A stretch of 64,000 nt of DNA from Berberis thunbergii. Its lineage: Eukaryota; Streptophyta; Magnoliopsida; Ranunculales; Berberidaceae. The translations under genes were made by a program, and so were the position numbers. Location: contig QNQO01001864.1 in assembly GCA_003290165.1 (NCBI GenBank), positions 1-64,000 on the forward strand, given 5' to 3'. The notes under the pieces were generated by a model. That model made no database searches. It saw only the letters and a program-made list of their open reading frames with translations, and had not been told where the DNA came from. Every line of letters starts with the position of its first letter. The first letter of the stretch is position 1. Shown in pieces: positions 1 through 11,347 of the stretch.

Positions 1-461
1 TTATTGTGAGTGACATGAGAGGTTTGAAGTCAAAACAAACTTCCTACAAGGAGATTTAGTCATTGTTTACTCGAAAATGAAAAAATTATGTTGATAGTGC
101 TTATCACACACACACACATTGAGTTGAGATGATTGTGAATTTTTCTCTAACTTGTGGAGAATATTAAATTATTTGGAAAGTTGTGTTGATACACTAAAAT
201 ACACTGTTGGTTTCTTGCATTTCTTGAAGTTTTAAAATGAACACTGTTTGACCAAGTTTTGATTGATTCAGTAATGTTTGTGGGTAACATTTCTGGAAAC
301 CCTCACGAGACTATAACTCGTTCACTAGAGGTAATCTAGGGGTTTAAAGCCTTGTTGCACGTTTAAGGTAAGTGCAACCGATGATTCCTGCGAAAGCGAG
401 TTAGGGATTTTCTTTTTATTGTTTTGCTCGAGGTTTAGCAAAATATAGGTTTGGGGGTATT
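1..461 (+). mobile_element. 3' internal end of an Athila/Tat-like Ty3 element (E1), 5' part outside window
   Basis: Non-coding stretch leading to the LTR at 462. Its second half (about 281-461) is recognisably similar to 5398-5574, the equivalent place in the next element: both share a 'ccctcacgaga' block, an 'actcgt-cactag' block, 'ttgctcgagg', and then a 'taggtttggggg' purine tract one or two bases before the LTR's TG. That tract is the likely polypurine primer of plus-strand synthesis. A short CA microsatellite lies at about 106-117. No reading frame is credible. The rest of this element would lie left of the window. Confidence 0.65.
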
Positions 462-2336
462 TGATATTCACATAATTATTACATAAGTGTTTCGATTATT
501 ATATTTTATAGTAATTATTTTGTTTTCATGTCTTTGTAGGAATTGAGCGTAAACGATTGAAAATCATATTAAGGCGACAAGTTAAGGAACGACAATTAGT
601 CGACCTCCAACGGTGGTATAAAGCAGTCACAAACCTAAAACCCGAAACCTAATTCATAACCTATCCATAACCTAAACCCAAACCTAATGCCAAGCCCAAT
701 CCTTCTCCAAATTATACATTGATGAATCATTCCCTCATTTCATCCCTATTCATCTTGATAATTTCTATAAATAAGAATAATAGGGTGGGAAAAGAGGGAG
801 GAAGAGAAGGGAAAAGAAGATAATTGGACAAAAATCAAAACCTTCTTTCTCCAAATTGATTCTCAAATTCCATCCTCCACCCTCACCACTCATCCATCTC
901 TCACTCACTAAGCCAATCAACTGCCACAGTCACCTCGCCACCAACCATCACTCCGAGCACCACCACCACCTCCGGACAGTCACCTCGCCACTACCGAGCT
1001 CTGCCACCGTCATCATGCCACCACCACGAAACAGGGGCGTGACAACCCTGTTTTGTGTCAAACTTTCACTCTGCCACCACTCTCTGCTCCTCTCCCTGTC
1101 CACACAACCGCCACCACCTCGCACGAGCACCACCACCACAACCACCGCGAAACAGAGCTGCCATCACCGCGACTCTGTTCCACCTCGAGACAGAGCCACA
1201 GACCCTGCTCCTCCTTTCCTCTCTGTCATCGTCTTCGTCTTGGCCTCCTTACCGTCTCTCCGCCACCGTACTACCACCACACAGCGGCTCGTCTGCGATG
1301 CACAACCACTGTTGAAACTGGAATCGAAACAGGGAGTCTCCTTCCTGTTCTCTCTCTCTGTTTTTTGAGTTTCTCATTGCATCTCTCTCTTCTTTTACAG
1401 GTTTTGGAGACGTTTGGAGGACGAGACGGTCCGAGGAGCGAAGAACAGCACCGCGAGCTGCTCTTTCATGCTGGAGAAGAAGGCGGAGTGAGCTCTGTAT
1501 TGTAGCAGTACTGTAGCAGAGGCGGGGAGAATGAGTCAAAACCGTTTTTGGCTATTCACACCCCAGTTCTACTTTGTACCACCATAGAGCATTTTTGGAC
1601 CATTTGTCTCGGGATTCATGTTTGGACCACCTGCTAATCTGCTGAGTACACCACATTGAGTTGTGACAAACTAAATGGGTTGCATAAGTTATTTTGATTT
1701 ATTTTACTGAATTGTGTGCTTAATTATTAATTACAATTTATTTCTGAATTTTTGATAAATTGCTTTCACCTTGCATGTTCGAGAAATTAAACTTGATATG
1801 TTTGGTAGTTAGAATTACCCTTATCAATATTCAAAGCATGTGCTAAAAATATTAAGCTTAAACTTTGATTAAATGTGCCTTAAAAAGACACTTAATACTT
1901 GGTAAGAGCGTATTTGCTTGAAATAATTTGTTAATGTTTGATAGAAACATGATATAATTTGAATTGGATTTTAACGATCACATATTCGGTGTAAGCAAGG
2001 GATTTTCATCCCTAAAGCTTCTCGTTTTTAAATTCAGTAATTTAGATTTAAAATAATTTTGCTAACTCATTGGTGAGTCCAAGCCCACAAAACCCATCTC
2101 ATCTATATTTTATTTTATTTTTCTTATTTGTAATTTATTTTTAGTTTAGTTTTAAAAACACAGTAACCCCATTTTCTCTAAATTAGTTTAATTAAATTCT
2201 AAAATTCAATTTAATCCACATTCCTCGTGGAATCGACCCATACTTGCCGTTATCTACCAGTTAGACACCGTACACTTGCGGTTATTACAAGTGGGATGAA
2301 TTAACCTATTTATTTAGGTTAGTTAAATCTGCATCA
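462..2336 (+). mobile_element. 3' LTR of E1 (Athila/Tat-like Ty3 element)
   Basis: Begins TGATATTC directly after the polypurine tract and ends ...TGCATCA. Close to the end is the 'gtggaatcgacccatacttgccgttatctacc' type of block that recurs in the LTR ending at 6950, which supports the boundary. A TATA box is at 766-773. The leader after it is strongly C-rich (CCACC and CACCAC runs, about 870-1300), which makes long overlapping frames rich in His, Pro and Ser. I regard these as chance frames. A 'ttttacag' acceptor-like site is at about 1395. Directly after 2336 the sequence resumes inside a different element's RNase H end, so this looks like the right border of a nested insertion. Confidence 0.7.
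766..773 (+). promoter_or_regulatory. TATA box of LTR promoter (E1)
   Basis: TATAAATA about 305 bp inside the LTR, where the U3/R junction of a plant LTR would be expected. Transcription would start about 30 bp downstream, near 800. Confidence 0.5.
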
Positions 2337-3660
2337 GTTGCTGACCACTTATCGAGAATAATTGTGGAGTAAGAGAAATGACCATTATCAATAACAGAAA
2401 CTTTCCCTGATGAGCAACTAATAATGACCGCTCATGTTCAGCCACAATCACCTTGGTATGCTAACATTGTGAACTTTCTTGCTACAGAGAATGTTCCTAA
2501 ACATTGGTCTAGGAAAGATAAGTTCAAGTTTCTATCCATGGTCAAGTATTTTTCTTGGGATGATCTTTATCTCTTCAAATACTGTCCAGATCAAATCATT
2601 CGTAGATGCATCCCTGAGTTGGACCAGAAAGAGGTATTGGCATTTTGCCATGATTATGCCTGTGGAGGCCATTTTAGTGCAAAAAGACAGCTGCAAAAGT
2701 TTTGCAATACGATTTCTATTAGCCTGCCTTTTTTCGAGATGCCCATGTATACTATCAAGCTTGTACAAAATGTCAACAATTAGGGCATATATCTCGTAGA
2801 TACGTGATGCCTTTGACTCCAATCCTGATTGTGGAGCTCTTTGATGTATGGAGTATTGATTTCATGGGTCTATTCCCAACTGCATATGGTTTCACCTACA
2901 TCCTTGTTACGGTAGACTATGTCTCCAAATGGTTTGAAGCCATAGCTTGTAGAACCAATGACCACAGGGTTGTAGTCAACTTCTTAAAGGAGTACATCTT
3001 TGCTCGTTTTGGTACACCTCGTGTAATCATCAGTGATAGAGGTTCCCACTTTTGTAATAGAGTGTTTGAGAACTTAATGAAAAATATGGAGTTACCTACA
3101 AGGTTGTTGTATCATACCATTCGTAAACAAGTGGTCAGGTAGAAGTTTTGAACCGAGAAATCAAACAAATCCTTCAAACAACTGCCAGATCGGATATAAA
3201 GGATTAGATTTTGAGATTGCTCGAGTCTCTTTGGGCTTACCGCATTGCATTCAAAGCCCCATAGGAATGTCGCCCTACCGTCTAGTATTTGACAAACCTT
3301 GTCATTTACCTGTTGAGCTCAAACATAAAGCTTTTTGGGCAATCAAACGTCGTAACTTCGATCTCGATAAAGCTGTGAACATAGAAAGTTGCAACTAGAT
3401 GAGCTTGATGAGATTAGAAATGATGCATACAATCTATCCAAGAGGTATAAGGATAAAATGAAAAAGGTCCATGATAGTCAAATCATGAGAAAATAGTTTC
3501 AACCAAGTCAAAAAGTACTTTTGTACAATTCCCTCCTTCACATATTTCCGGGAAGTTAAAAAACTATTACCTCATGGAGGGCTATCACAATTGAGAACCC
3601 AAAAGACAGTAGTAGCATCCAAGTCAATGTACAACGCCTAAAGCCTTTTTAGAGCTTTGT
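2337..3660 (+). pseudogene. RNase H end and integrase of an Athila/Tat-like Ty3 element (E2), decayed
   Basis: The reading starts mid-domain with the RNase H tail 'VADHLSR', then passes through the linker 'PWYANIVNFLATE' and the integrase zinc-finger region ('CPDQIIRRCIPE', 'CHDYACGGHFSAKR', followed by a C-K-C-Q-Q-type pair out of frame). It enters the DDE core: 'DVWSIDFMGLFP' (first Asp), 'YILVTVDYVSKWFEAIA' and 'FGTPRVIISDRGSHFC' (second Asp). The C-terminal part (3310-3655) still matches the family ('ELKHKAFWAIK', 'LDEIRN') but is broken by stops and frameshifts at about 2790, 3140 and 3395. Integrase joins element DNA to the host chromosome, and this copy cannot be functional. Its 5' portion (gag, protease, RT) is missing because E1's LTR abuts it. 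Confidence 0.85.
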
Positions 3661-5574
3661 AACCCAAAAAGTTGAGAAAATCCTTCTGGAAGACCCTGTC
3701 TACGAATATTGACTTTTGAACTCCTTAATTGTCTATACCATTTTTTTTGTTTGTTTTTGTTTTAACTAAATCTACAGATCATGGTTTGTTTTGGACAACA
3801 TTCATTTGAGCATCAAACAAACTTACGGTGCTCTCCCCTTTTTTTTTCATTTAATTGTTGTTCCTCTTTTGACCCACAGTGTCGTAGTAAGAACATTGAG
3901 GACAATGTTTGATTTAGGTTTGGGGGGAGAGATTTCAAAAATCTAATATCTCATTTGAAATGGGGGGGGGGGGGGGGGGGGGGGTCCAAACACATCACCC
4001 AAAAAAAAGTCTTTATAACCCGAATACTTACCCATGATGAGATTAGGTTCCATATCTAGTTGCAAAGGCATCTGAGGGTAAGATTTGAAACTTTGATAGT
4101 TAGTAGTTTGTCAATATCTGACAAAAGTTTGTACTACTCAAAAGCTAGGCATTTTCTAAGAGTTCACATTAAGAGTTGTCTTTTAGCTTCAATGTTCTTA
4201 TTTAAAGTTGAAAAAGTGGATTAATTACCTGGTGAACATGAGAATAATAGTGGAGACTTGAACCCTGTGAGATTCTAACCTTTCTCATTTCTGAGGTTAT
4301 ACGCTTATTCAGAATTTCTTGAGTCCTACATTATCTTGTTTCATGACTCTATAAACTTTTGTTTCTGTCAAAAACTAAGAATAAAACATCAAGTTGAATC
4401 ACACCATTACAATACATTCTGAAATTCACCCAAGGCATAGAAACCATGTAAGTCTTAAAAAATGAAGAAAAGTCATTTGTTTGCCTAGATTAAGCCTTCT
4501 AACTACCCATGTATTGTTATCGAGTCCGTTTGAAGCCTGACATATTAACAATTTGTTGTTGACCCACTAATCGATAAACCCAAATAAACCAATTATGTTT
4601 TCCCGACCCTTGTACTTTTGAGAAAGGTTGGAAATGAATGATTAAAGAAATTTTTATCATCATCAATTAAATAGGTATATACTTCTTAGTGCCAAAAAGA
4701 GTAGAAAGAGCTTCATATTCCATTTTGTACAAGGCTATCAAATCAATGAAAGTTTGTTTTTCATAAATAAAAAGGAGTTAAGCCAATCCATGAAGTTTAA
4801 CACTTGTTGAAGACCTCCGACCTTATTAAAAGTACTTTTGTTTGTCCTTAACCTTCAATGTTATCCTTTCCTAAGCTCGTTACAACCTAGTCAAAGTTTT
4901 ATATGTAGAAAATATGGCCGAAGTGTGGAGGGTGAATTAAGAAATACTGTGATGAATGAAATCAACATTCTTAATGGATGATATTCCTTCTTGAAATCAT
5001 ATTTATTATATTCTCGAATTCCAATTTTTTGTCTTGTATGTGAACTATCTTTTATTCATTAATAGCCAAATCTTTGAGTGATTTCATTCTGAGTGATTAT
5101 ATACCTTATGAGATTTGAAGTTGAAGCGAATTTTCTAGAATGTGAACCAAAGATATGTCCACTTTTAAACAAAAGTGTGCAACAAAGAAGATGATCAAAC
5201 TCTTAATATAAACTTGAATGAATAATTTCTATGTCTTTTGTGCAGTGCTTACTGAAGTCACTTATTGACTTAATATTGACGAATAAGTTACAAGAATACA
5301 TTTTTAAGGCTCACGCATTCAAGTTGGAACTCTTTGAGGTTAAATAAGGAAAAAATTATTTTTGACCAATTTTTGAGTCCGAGCCCTGAGTATCACAAAT
5401 GTTTGTGGGTATCATTTCTGAAAACCCTCACGAGATTACAACTCGTCCACTAGGAGAACCCAGAGGTTTAAAGGCTTATTACATATGCTAAATGTAATAG
5501 TGACTCTTACGAAAGTGAATTAGTTTTTATTTTTCTTTTGCTCGAGGACTAAGAAATGTAGGTTTGGGGGAATT
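3661..5574 (+). mobile_element. 3' non-coding interior of E2 with polypurine tract
   Basis: Long untranslated region between the integrase and the 3' LTR, as usual in the Athila/Tat group. It holds a T-rich run (3840-3850), a 'gatttaggtttggggggagag' purine block (3909-3930), a 23-base G homopolymer (3962-3984) and, just before the LTR, the polypurine tract 'taggtttgggggaatt' (5559-5574). I see no open frame of interest. The part at 5398-5574 repeats 281-461. Confidence 0.6.
3962..3984. repeat. 23-base poly-G run
   Basis: An uninterrupted run of 23 guanines inside the retrotransposon 3' region, about 50 bases after a shorter purine block of the polypurine type. It can form intermolecular or slipped G-quadruplexes, and its exact length may be a sequencing or replication artefact. 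Confidence 0.9.
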
Positions 5575-6950
5575 TGATAGTCTTATAAATGATACATTTT
5601 AAGACCCTAATTCTATATTTGTTATGTTCTATTATCTCATAAATACTCTCATTACATGTAATTTGTGTTATAATGCATAAATTCAAGTATTAATCATCAA
5701 ATAAGCACAAAATGACACCAATAAGGCTAAGTTCAACAACAAAGTCCATTGAAAGATAACACATGCATTACCCATGATTTTCAAGTCCAATGTCCATAAA
5801 GTCAAGCCCACAAAGCACCATCATCTATAGATCTCAAGAAAATTAATTTGAAGATTTGGACATCCACATGGTAACTTCATCCTAGCCAAAAGAAATCTCT
5901 ACATATGCCACTATCCATTCTCCATATATTCCCTTATCTTTTTCTTATTTTATTCCACCATATTCTTTTATCCTTTTCTTATTCCACCATCCATCCCATC
6001 ATATTCCCTTATCTTTTCCTTATTTTATTCCATCTCCCATTCTACCATCTCACATTTCTTCACCTATAAGGGGAGAACTTGGAAGAAAAGAAAACTGAGA
6101 GTTAGAGATTTAGAGTCTTGAAGAGTTTTTACTTGTAAGTTTTCTCATTTTCTTTATGTTTATCACCATAAGAAACCTAAGGTTTACCATGAGTGGCTAA
6201 ACACCCTCTTAGGGTGTGAGTGAGCCACATGAGAGGATGGCCTCAATTAGGTATTCGCAAGGTATTTTCTTCCATGTAAATTAGACCAACTTTGTGATTA
6301 GCATACTCTATGTACTTGAATGTCAATGTTTCATGAAATCAATGAAAGTTTTGTTTTTCATATTAATGGATATAGTTTTTGCTCTTGCTTTCATCTTTTT
6401 TAAAGTCATAGATTCAAGATGTCTTCATTAGTATGAGTCTAACAAACTCACTCCTTTAATGCTTTAAGTATGATCGTAGTATAAGGTTATACATGATTTG
6501 TTAGATATTAGGTATTTCATTTAAGTATGGATTCTTTATATGCTTTTAGATCATGCTTATAATCTTAAAAATGATTATCCAATTGGTTTGATTACCTAAG
6601 CTTCATTTTATAATTTTTCATCTTTAGGTGAGGTGAGAACCTATCTAAGGATGAGTTATGGTTGGAAGAATAAAATCTTGAGATAAGCCTAAGAGAACCA
6701 TCAACCCATGGTGGTGATCTCTAAAGCCCTAAGCATCTCCATATTTGATTGTAATTTATTTACATAGTTTTATTTTGCTTTTATTCAATCACTTTATCAA
6801 CCACTTATTTTCTAACTAGGTTAATGTTTAACACAGATTTAAAGATTAGTTTTCCGATTTATAGCCCTCCTTGTGGGATTCGACCCGTATTTGTAGTTAT
6901 CTAACTCAATAGATAACCATTCACTTATGGTATGATTTGAGATATGATCA
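5575..6950 (+). mobile_element. 3' LTR of E2 (Athila/Tat-like Ty3 element)
   Basis: Starts TGATAGTC immediately after the polypurine tract and ends ...GATATGATCA. It shares with the LTR at 462-2336 the terminal TGATA, the 'tgtgggattcgacccgtatttgtagttatct' type of block near the end, and the general layout, but is 500 bp shorter and well diverged. It is therefore a related family and not the partner LTR. A TATA box is at 6065-6070. The sequence beyond 6950 starts 'gtttg'; the matching target duplication cannot be tested because E2's other end is outside the window. Confidence 0.7.
6065..6070 (+). promoter_or_regulatory. TATA box of LTR promoter (E2)
   Basis: TATAAG in 'cacctataagggg', about 490 bp into the LTR, just after a pyrimidine-rich stretch (5930-6060). 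This is a typical position for the LTR promoter. Confidence 0.45.
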
Positions 6951-6954
6951 GTTT

Positions 6955-7362
6955 GTGCCACATGTATGGCCACGATAGGGTAGCTAATGAAATTCAGAAT
7001 GCTTCTTAATCAAATCCTTGAGCATGCGCTCGTCAAGGTACTCCAACTGATGACCTTCTCATCAACAAGTAAGCTGAGTAGAACCAAATGCCGAATTGCC
7101 CAATCATGTTCACATCAGCGACAGCTGCCAAGGCTTCCATGAATTCCTTGGTTCCAAACCTTGCAATGGTACCAAGATTACTCACCAAATCATATTTGTT
7201 TATGCCAATCCCATTGTCAATAATGGAAAAGGTGTTGTTGGCCTTGTCGAGGATAATGTGGATAAAGAGCTCAGGTTGGGAATCGAGTTTTCTTTTGTTA
7301 GTGAGACCCTCAAATCTGATCATGATCTATGTCTGAAATACAAACGTCTATGTGTCATCCAT
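6955..7362 (-). pseudogene. HSP90 N-terminal pseudogene with internal deletions
   Basis: Minus-strand remnant of a cytosolic HSP90 chaperone (N-terminal ATPase domain). The start codon is at 7362. The first residues 'TFVFQT' match the family's N-terminus but contain two stops, and about 32 residues are then lost before '[19 protein letters not shown]'. The ATP-lid region follows: '[20 protein letters not shown]' (the DxGxG nucleotide motif), '[11 protein letters not shown]' and '[12 protein letters not shown]'. After a one-base shift ('VDEKVI') about 50 residues are missing, and the reading resumes at '[20 protein letters not shown]', then stops. No intron is seen, so a processed copy or captured fragment is possible. 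It ends five bases from the E2 LTR. Confidence 0.85.
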
Positions 7363-7413
7363 TGTTGAACGATCGAGTTGCTGAAGTGGCTCCTCTGGTC
7401 GTGACAGTGCTTG

Positions 7414-9330
7414 CTATATGCTTGGGGTCTTCATGGTTGCGTAGTGGCATTCACACGCAGCTAGCTGGTCTCCTTCGATGATGTTGATGTCGTTGTTAGT
7501 GTGATACTTCAAACACTGATATAGAGGACACTGCACCCGTATCGTGTATCCAATATCGCCCGAGAAGTATGTTGTATGCGAATGGAGAGTCAACAACCAG
7601 GAAGTTTGTTAGCAAGACTTTTTATTCACCCGACTCTCCTGCTTCAATTGGTAATCAAGTCAATCTGAGTGGACAATACTTCTCTTCGTTGATCGCTTCG
7701 TTGATTGGTTAGATCGTTCTTTCTCAGCAACTACACTGTTTAACTCTTTGGGTTGTTTTTTTGATCATGTAGTGGTGTCTACCTTATCTTCTCCTTTAGA
7801 CTGGTTGTTTGTAAGCTCGACGAATTCTCCGAATCGCCCTCTCTGGATCCAGTACTCAATTTTGTCCTGCAAATTGTAGCCTGTGATCCTTGTGGAAAGG
7901 GCAATACTTGCTCTAATCTCATACATCTGTGTCTCCTCTCATCTTGAGTGGCCATTTGATATCCCCCCACTTTGCCATGGACTTTAGGATGCTTGCTCGA
8001 CTTGTTTTCAAAGTCGTGCATGGTTTATACATCTTTTTTACCACACTTGGTACATGTTCGTGTCTGTGTCTTCCAGATTACAACTTTTCGGGTTCTTGCT
8101 AGTTGAATTCGGATCTGCCATTGGTTTGATGCCTTTCAACTGGCCATTCTCCTCTTGAGGTATGTCGTTTCTTCTTTTTTCTTCACTCCTCTCCCGATTT
8201 GCTGGGAAAGGTTTCCTTTCAGATTCATTCTTCTTCTTGCCAGTCAACATCTCCTTGAGGGTGATATACATTTGAGCGGTCTTCAATAACGTCACCATAT
8301 TTTTTGGAGGGTCCAGGTATAGAGAGATGTAAAACGGTCCTCTCTTCAATCCAAAAGTGAAGATGGCAATAGCCGTGTCATCACGACAACTATCAATCAT
8401 GGTTAACTCATCAGTAAAATGAGTTACATACTCCCTTATGGCTTCATCGGACTTTTGTTTGATGTGTAGCAAGTAGTGTGGACTCTTTCTCATCCGTTGG
8501 CTGCCAATGAACCTTGTGATGAAGGCAATGGCTAAAGCTTGGAAGGAGTATATCGACCTAGGCGGCAGACTGTTAAACCAACTCATCACTGTGAACATGA
8601 GGCTGGTCGAAAAGGTTCAACATATAATAGACTTTGTGCTTTCTTTTAGGGCCACCATGTGTTGGAAGTGCCACAGATAGTCCAATGGATCAGCATTGTC
8701 ATCATAAGCATCGAACTTTTAGGGAGTGAACTTCTTTGGTAGTGGATTCTTCATGAATGCATCAGAGAACTGATGTCTGGCCAATTCGTAAAACACATTA
8801 CGATCTGTGACTCCGATCCTGAATGAAACTTGTATAGGAATTCCATCGCTAGAGGCCATCTCCTTGTAGTTCATTCCCTTCAAAGTTCACTCGTTGAAGT
8901 TCGACAGGGGTTTCTTGGTTCTCTTAAACATGGTTGGATGAATTCTGTTGCAGTGACGTTTGGACATGTTCAGCAGATTAAGCACGTTCTTGGATGAGCT
9001 TATTCATTATTTTAATCAGATAATCCATATGGACCAAGAGTAGGCCCACATGTGGATCTGTTACTCTACGGCCAAATGTTCGAGACAATTGGTTCACCAT
9101 TCCATGTTGTAATATTGCGTTAGCCGACGTAGTTGACTCTGTTGTTACTTGATTTGGGGCATTCCTTATTGGTAATTCGTCTTCACCAATAGAAGGATTG
9201 CCTTGATTGTTGCTGGGTTGGGGTTTGTGGAATGTTTCATTTGTTTCAACTTTTTGTTGCTGATTAGAGCTAAGAAAATTTCCAACTACAAACTCTTTTT
9301 AAGAAAAGAAATTTTCGTTCCCCACGGATG
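7414..9330 (-). pseudogene. Gag-protease remnant of a Tat-like Ty3 element
   Basis: Minus-strand gag begins near 9330 ('GNENFFS', then a stop) and runs through the capsid-like gag domain. The open part at 8038-8598 reads 'WFNSLPPRSIYSFQALAIAF', 'REYVTHF' and 'FGLKRGPFYISL', as in Tat-lineage gag. Downstream come a cysteine/histidine piece ('KYCPFHKD', broken by two shifts near 7880-7830) and 'EYWIQRGRFGEFVE'. At 7414-7596 lies a piece like the protease-RT linker ('GDQLAACECHYATMK'). Several stops and frameshifts make it inactive. No LTR for it is visible. It is host sequence into which chromovirus G2 inserted at 9668. Confidence 0.75.
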
Positions 9331-9667
9331 ACATCAAACTGATGCGTCCAATTTGGTCTCCTATAAATCTGAGCTGCAAAACAAGGGTTAGATTGCCAAA
9401 AACCACATTTTTGGTGGTCGAAGGCACTCTGATGCTTAGGTCAGTAAATCTGTAGAAGAAAGCTAAATTTAGACAGAGTTCAGTTAAATTTGCATACCTT
9501 TATCAAATGTTTCCTTTACCTTATATAGTTGTCATTATCAACTCACTGTGTGACTTAAGCATGTGAGGTTTGGCAGGGGAGACGTTCTCTGTAACAATCT
9601 CATCGTTTATGGAGATACATCCTTGGGGGAATAACTCCTGGCATGACTCGTTTCTTTTGTAACGTTT
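9331..9667. other. Leader region upstream of the Tat-like gag, no gene
   Basis: On minus this would be the gag leader of the Tat-like element. I see no open frame, no clear primer-binding site and no LTR end. The last bases before the G2 LTR are 'aacgttt'; any 5-bp duplication of them would lie outside the window. Confidence 0.4.
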
Positions 9668-10653
9668 TGTCACACCCTGATTTTTGAAGAAAACAAAAAT
9701 CCAAAAAATTCACGTAGGATTATTCATTTCCCCAAAACTCAGGACATGAATGTCATTCACTACAAGTAACAGTTGGCATCTACGAGAAATAATCAAAAGC
9801 CCATCAAAAAGAAGGAAAATATATTAAATCTCGTAGAACCAATTCTAACAAGTTCAACTAATCACGAATGTATCTCTCCTAGTAAATATGAAATAAAAAC
9901 TCCAAGTTCTATTACATAAGGTTAAACTGTCACCTAACAAACAAAATGTCCTAGACTCTCAAACAACGTGCAACTCCCAGCAATACTCGTCACGTACGAA
10001 ACGAACTGCTCTAAGCTCACCCGAAATTACTAAATCCTGAAACAAGCTAATCGGCTACATTTCCAAAAGAATGTACCCAAGAAGCCAAAGCTCACTAGGG
10101 TCATCAATTAAGCTGGTGTGAAATTTTTTTGTTCCCAAAAATCAATAAAAGGAATAGCATGGCATGACAGAAAAATTTAGTACGACAAAATAACCAAAAC
10201 ATACAGTAGTTCCTCCATGAGGCAATCATGTCGTCCTAATAAATAAATATGTTTTTACCGGTACTTACTCTGTAGATGTTGATTATGACAAGTCTGACCT
10301 GCAAAAAAATTAGTGAACTTGTCATCCTGCATAGGTAGGGATATAAACAATATAGATGTAATTTAATAATTAAAACATTTATCTTCATACATTATTTGAC
10401 TTGAGCATATTATTCATTTTTAACGGATTGATTACTTAGACAATACCACATTCGCACCACCTCCATGCCGAACATACATGCCCGTATGCCTCTCTCATAT
10501 AAAGGAGGACTTTTCCGTCATCCATGCCCAAGTGGGGACACATCAGTTACAAGCATGCATCATCGGATACTCCTAACTATATGAGTAACAAAAGCCACTC
10601 TTGGGCTATCAATTAGCATAAAGTCACGTAACATTTTTGACAGATAAATAGCA
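9668..10653 (-). mobile_element. Chromovirus G2, 3' LTR, segment 1 of 3
   Basis: Starts TGTCACACCCTG and follows the intact family LTR at 56006 block by block: 'cacgtaggattat', 'acagttggcatc', 'caactcccagcaat', 'aagctagtcggctacatt', 'acattcgcac-acctcc-tgccgaacatacatgcc'-type text and 'ctctcatataaaggaggac'. It is clearly older than that LTR, with many substitutions. The element reads on minus, so this is the downstream end of its 3' LTR. It is cut at 10653 by CACTA 1 and resumes at 21783. Segments 1 to 3 (986 + 1207 + 486 bp) add up to about 2.68 kb, against 2.73 kb for the intact LTR. Confidence 0.85.
10651..10653. repeat. Target-site duplication GCA, left of CACTA 1
   Basis: GCA precedes the CACTA terminus here and GCA follows the other terminus at 21780-21782. 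A 3-bp duplication is the hallmark of CACTA transposition. Confidence 0.9.
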
Positions 10654-10672
10654 CACTACACCAAAATGCCCA

Positions 10673-11060
10673 TTTAGCTACACGGAGGTTGCCACGGTTC
10701 TAAACCGTGGCTATAGTGGCCAACGGCCTAAAACCGTGGCTATAGTGGCCAACGGTATAAAACCGTTGCTAAAAAAGGCTTGGCCACGGTTCTAAACCGT
10801 TGGTGTGGTTGCCACGGCTAATAACCGTGGCTATAATTCCCAACGGCATAAAACCGTTGCTAAACTGCATGTGTATTGCACGTGAAAGTGTGGAGAAGTG
10901 GCCACGGCTCTGAACCGTTGGTTTCATTGCCACGGCTAAAAACCGTGGCTATAATGGCCAACGGTTTAAAACCGTGGCTAAAAACAATACGCCAAAAAGT
11001 TGCAACGGTTTATACCCGTGGCTATAGCTGCCCACGGTTTAAAACCGTATCTATAGAAAT
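10673..11060. repeat. Left (5') subterminal repeats of CACTA 1
   Basis: About a dozen copies of a 15-25 bp near-palindrome around GCCACGGTTTAAAACCGTGGC, with variants CAACGG...CCGTTGC, spaced by 10-25 bp and followed by 'tat'. Such arrays are the known binding sites of the TNPA-type subterminal-binding protein in En/Spm elements. Each unit can fold on itself, and left and right arrays can pair. Confidence 0.9.
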
Positions 11061-11347
11061 AGTTTCCCGCTTTTGGCAAAAAAAATTTCGCGCTTTGGCG
11101 AAAATTTTTGGTGAAAAACAGACATGGGAAAGGAGGGGATTTGGCGAAAGAAATTGGGGGGAAAAACGCAGTGGAGAGGAGAGCAGATTTGGCAAAAAAA
11201 ATTGGGGAAAAACTAAGGTTTTCGCGTTGCTCTCCCTTTCTCTATTTTCGTTTCGATCGTCATCAAAATCTGATTCATGTTCATGTTCATGTTCTTGTTC
11301 GATGTTCAAAATCTGATTCATGTTCAAAATCTGATTGATCGATGTTC
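11061..11347 (+). other. 5' leader of CACTA 1 running into the nucleolin 5' UTR
   Basis: Runs such as 'tttggcgaaa' and 'ggaaaaac' recur several times (11080-11215). A leader-like C/T-rich segment (11221-11260) and repeated TGTTCA and CAAAATCTGATT units (11262-11345) follow, ending at the nucleolin start. No independent gene is credible. It could serve as promoter and 5' UTR for a transcript through the captured exons, which is inference. Confidence 0.4.

Noticed and set aside
856..1539. Overlapping long frames on both strands rich in His, Pro, Ser and Thr
   Set aside because: They lie in the C-rich leader part of an LTR, overlap each other in three frames, and have the composition of CCACC/CACCAC repeats; no domain or start context supports a gene.
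10673..11060. Regular short repeats that could suggest a CRISPR-like or satellite array
   Set aside because: Units are self-complementary, vary in sequence and spacing, and lie at the ends of a CACTA element; this is a eukaryotic transposon feature.
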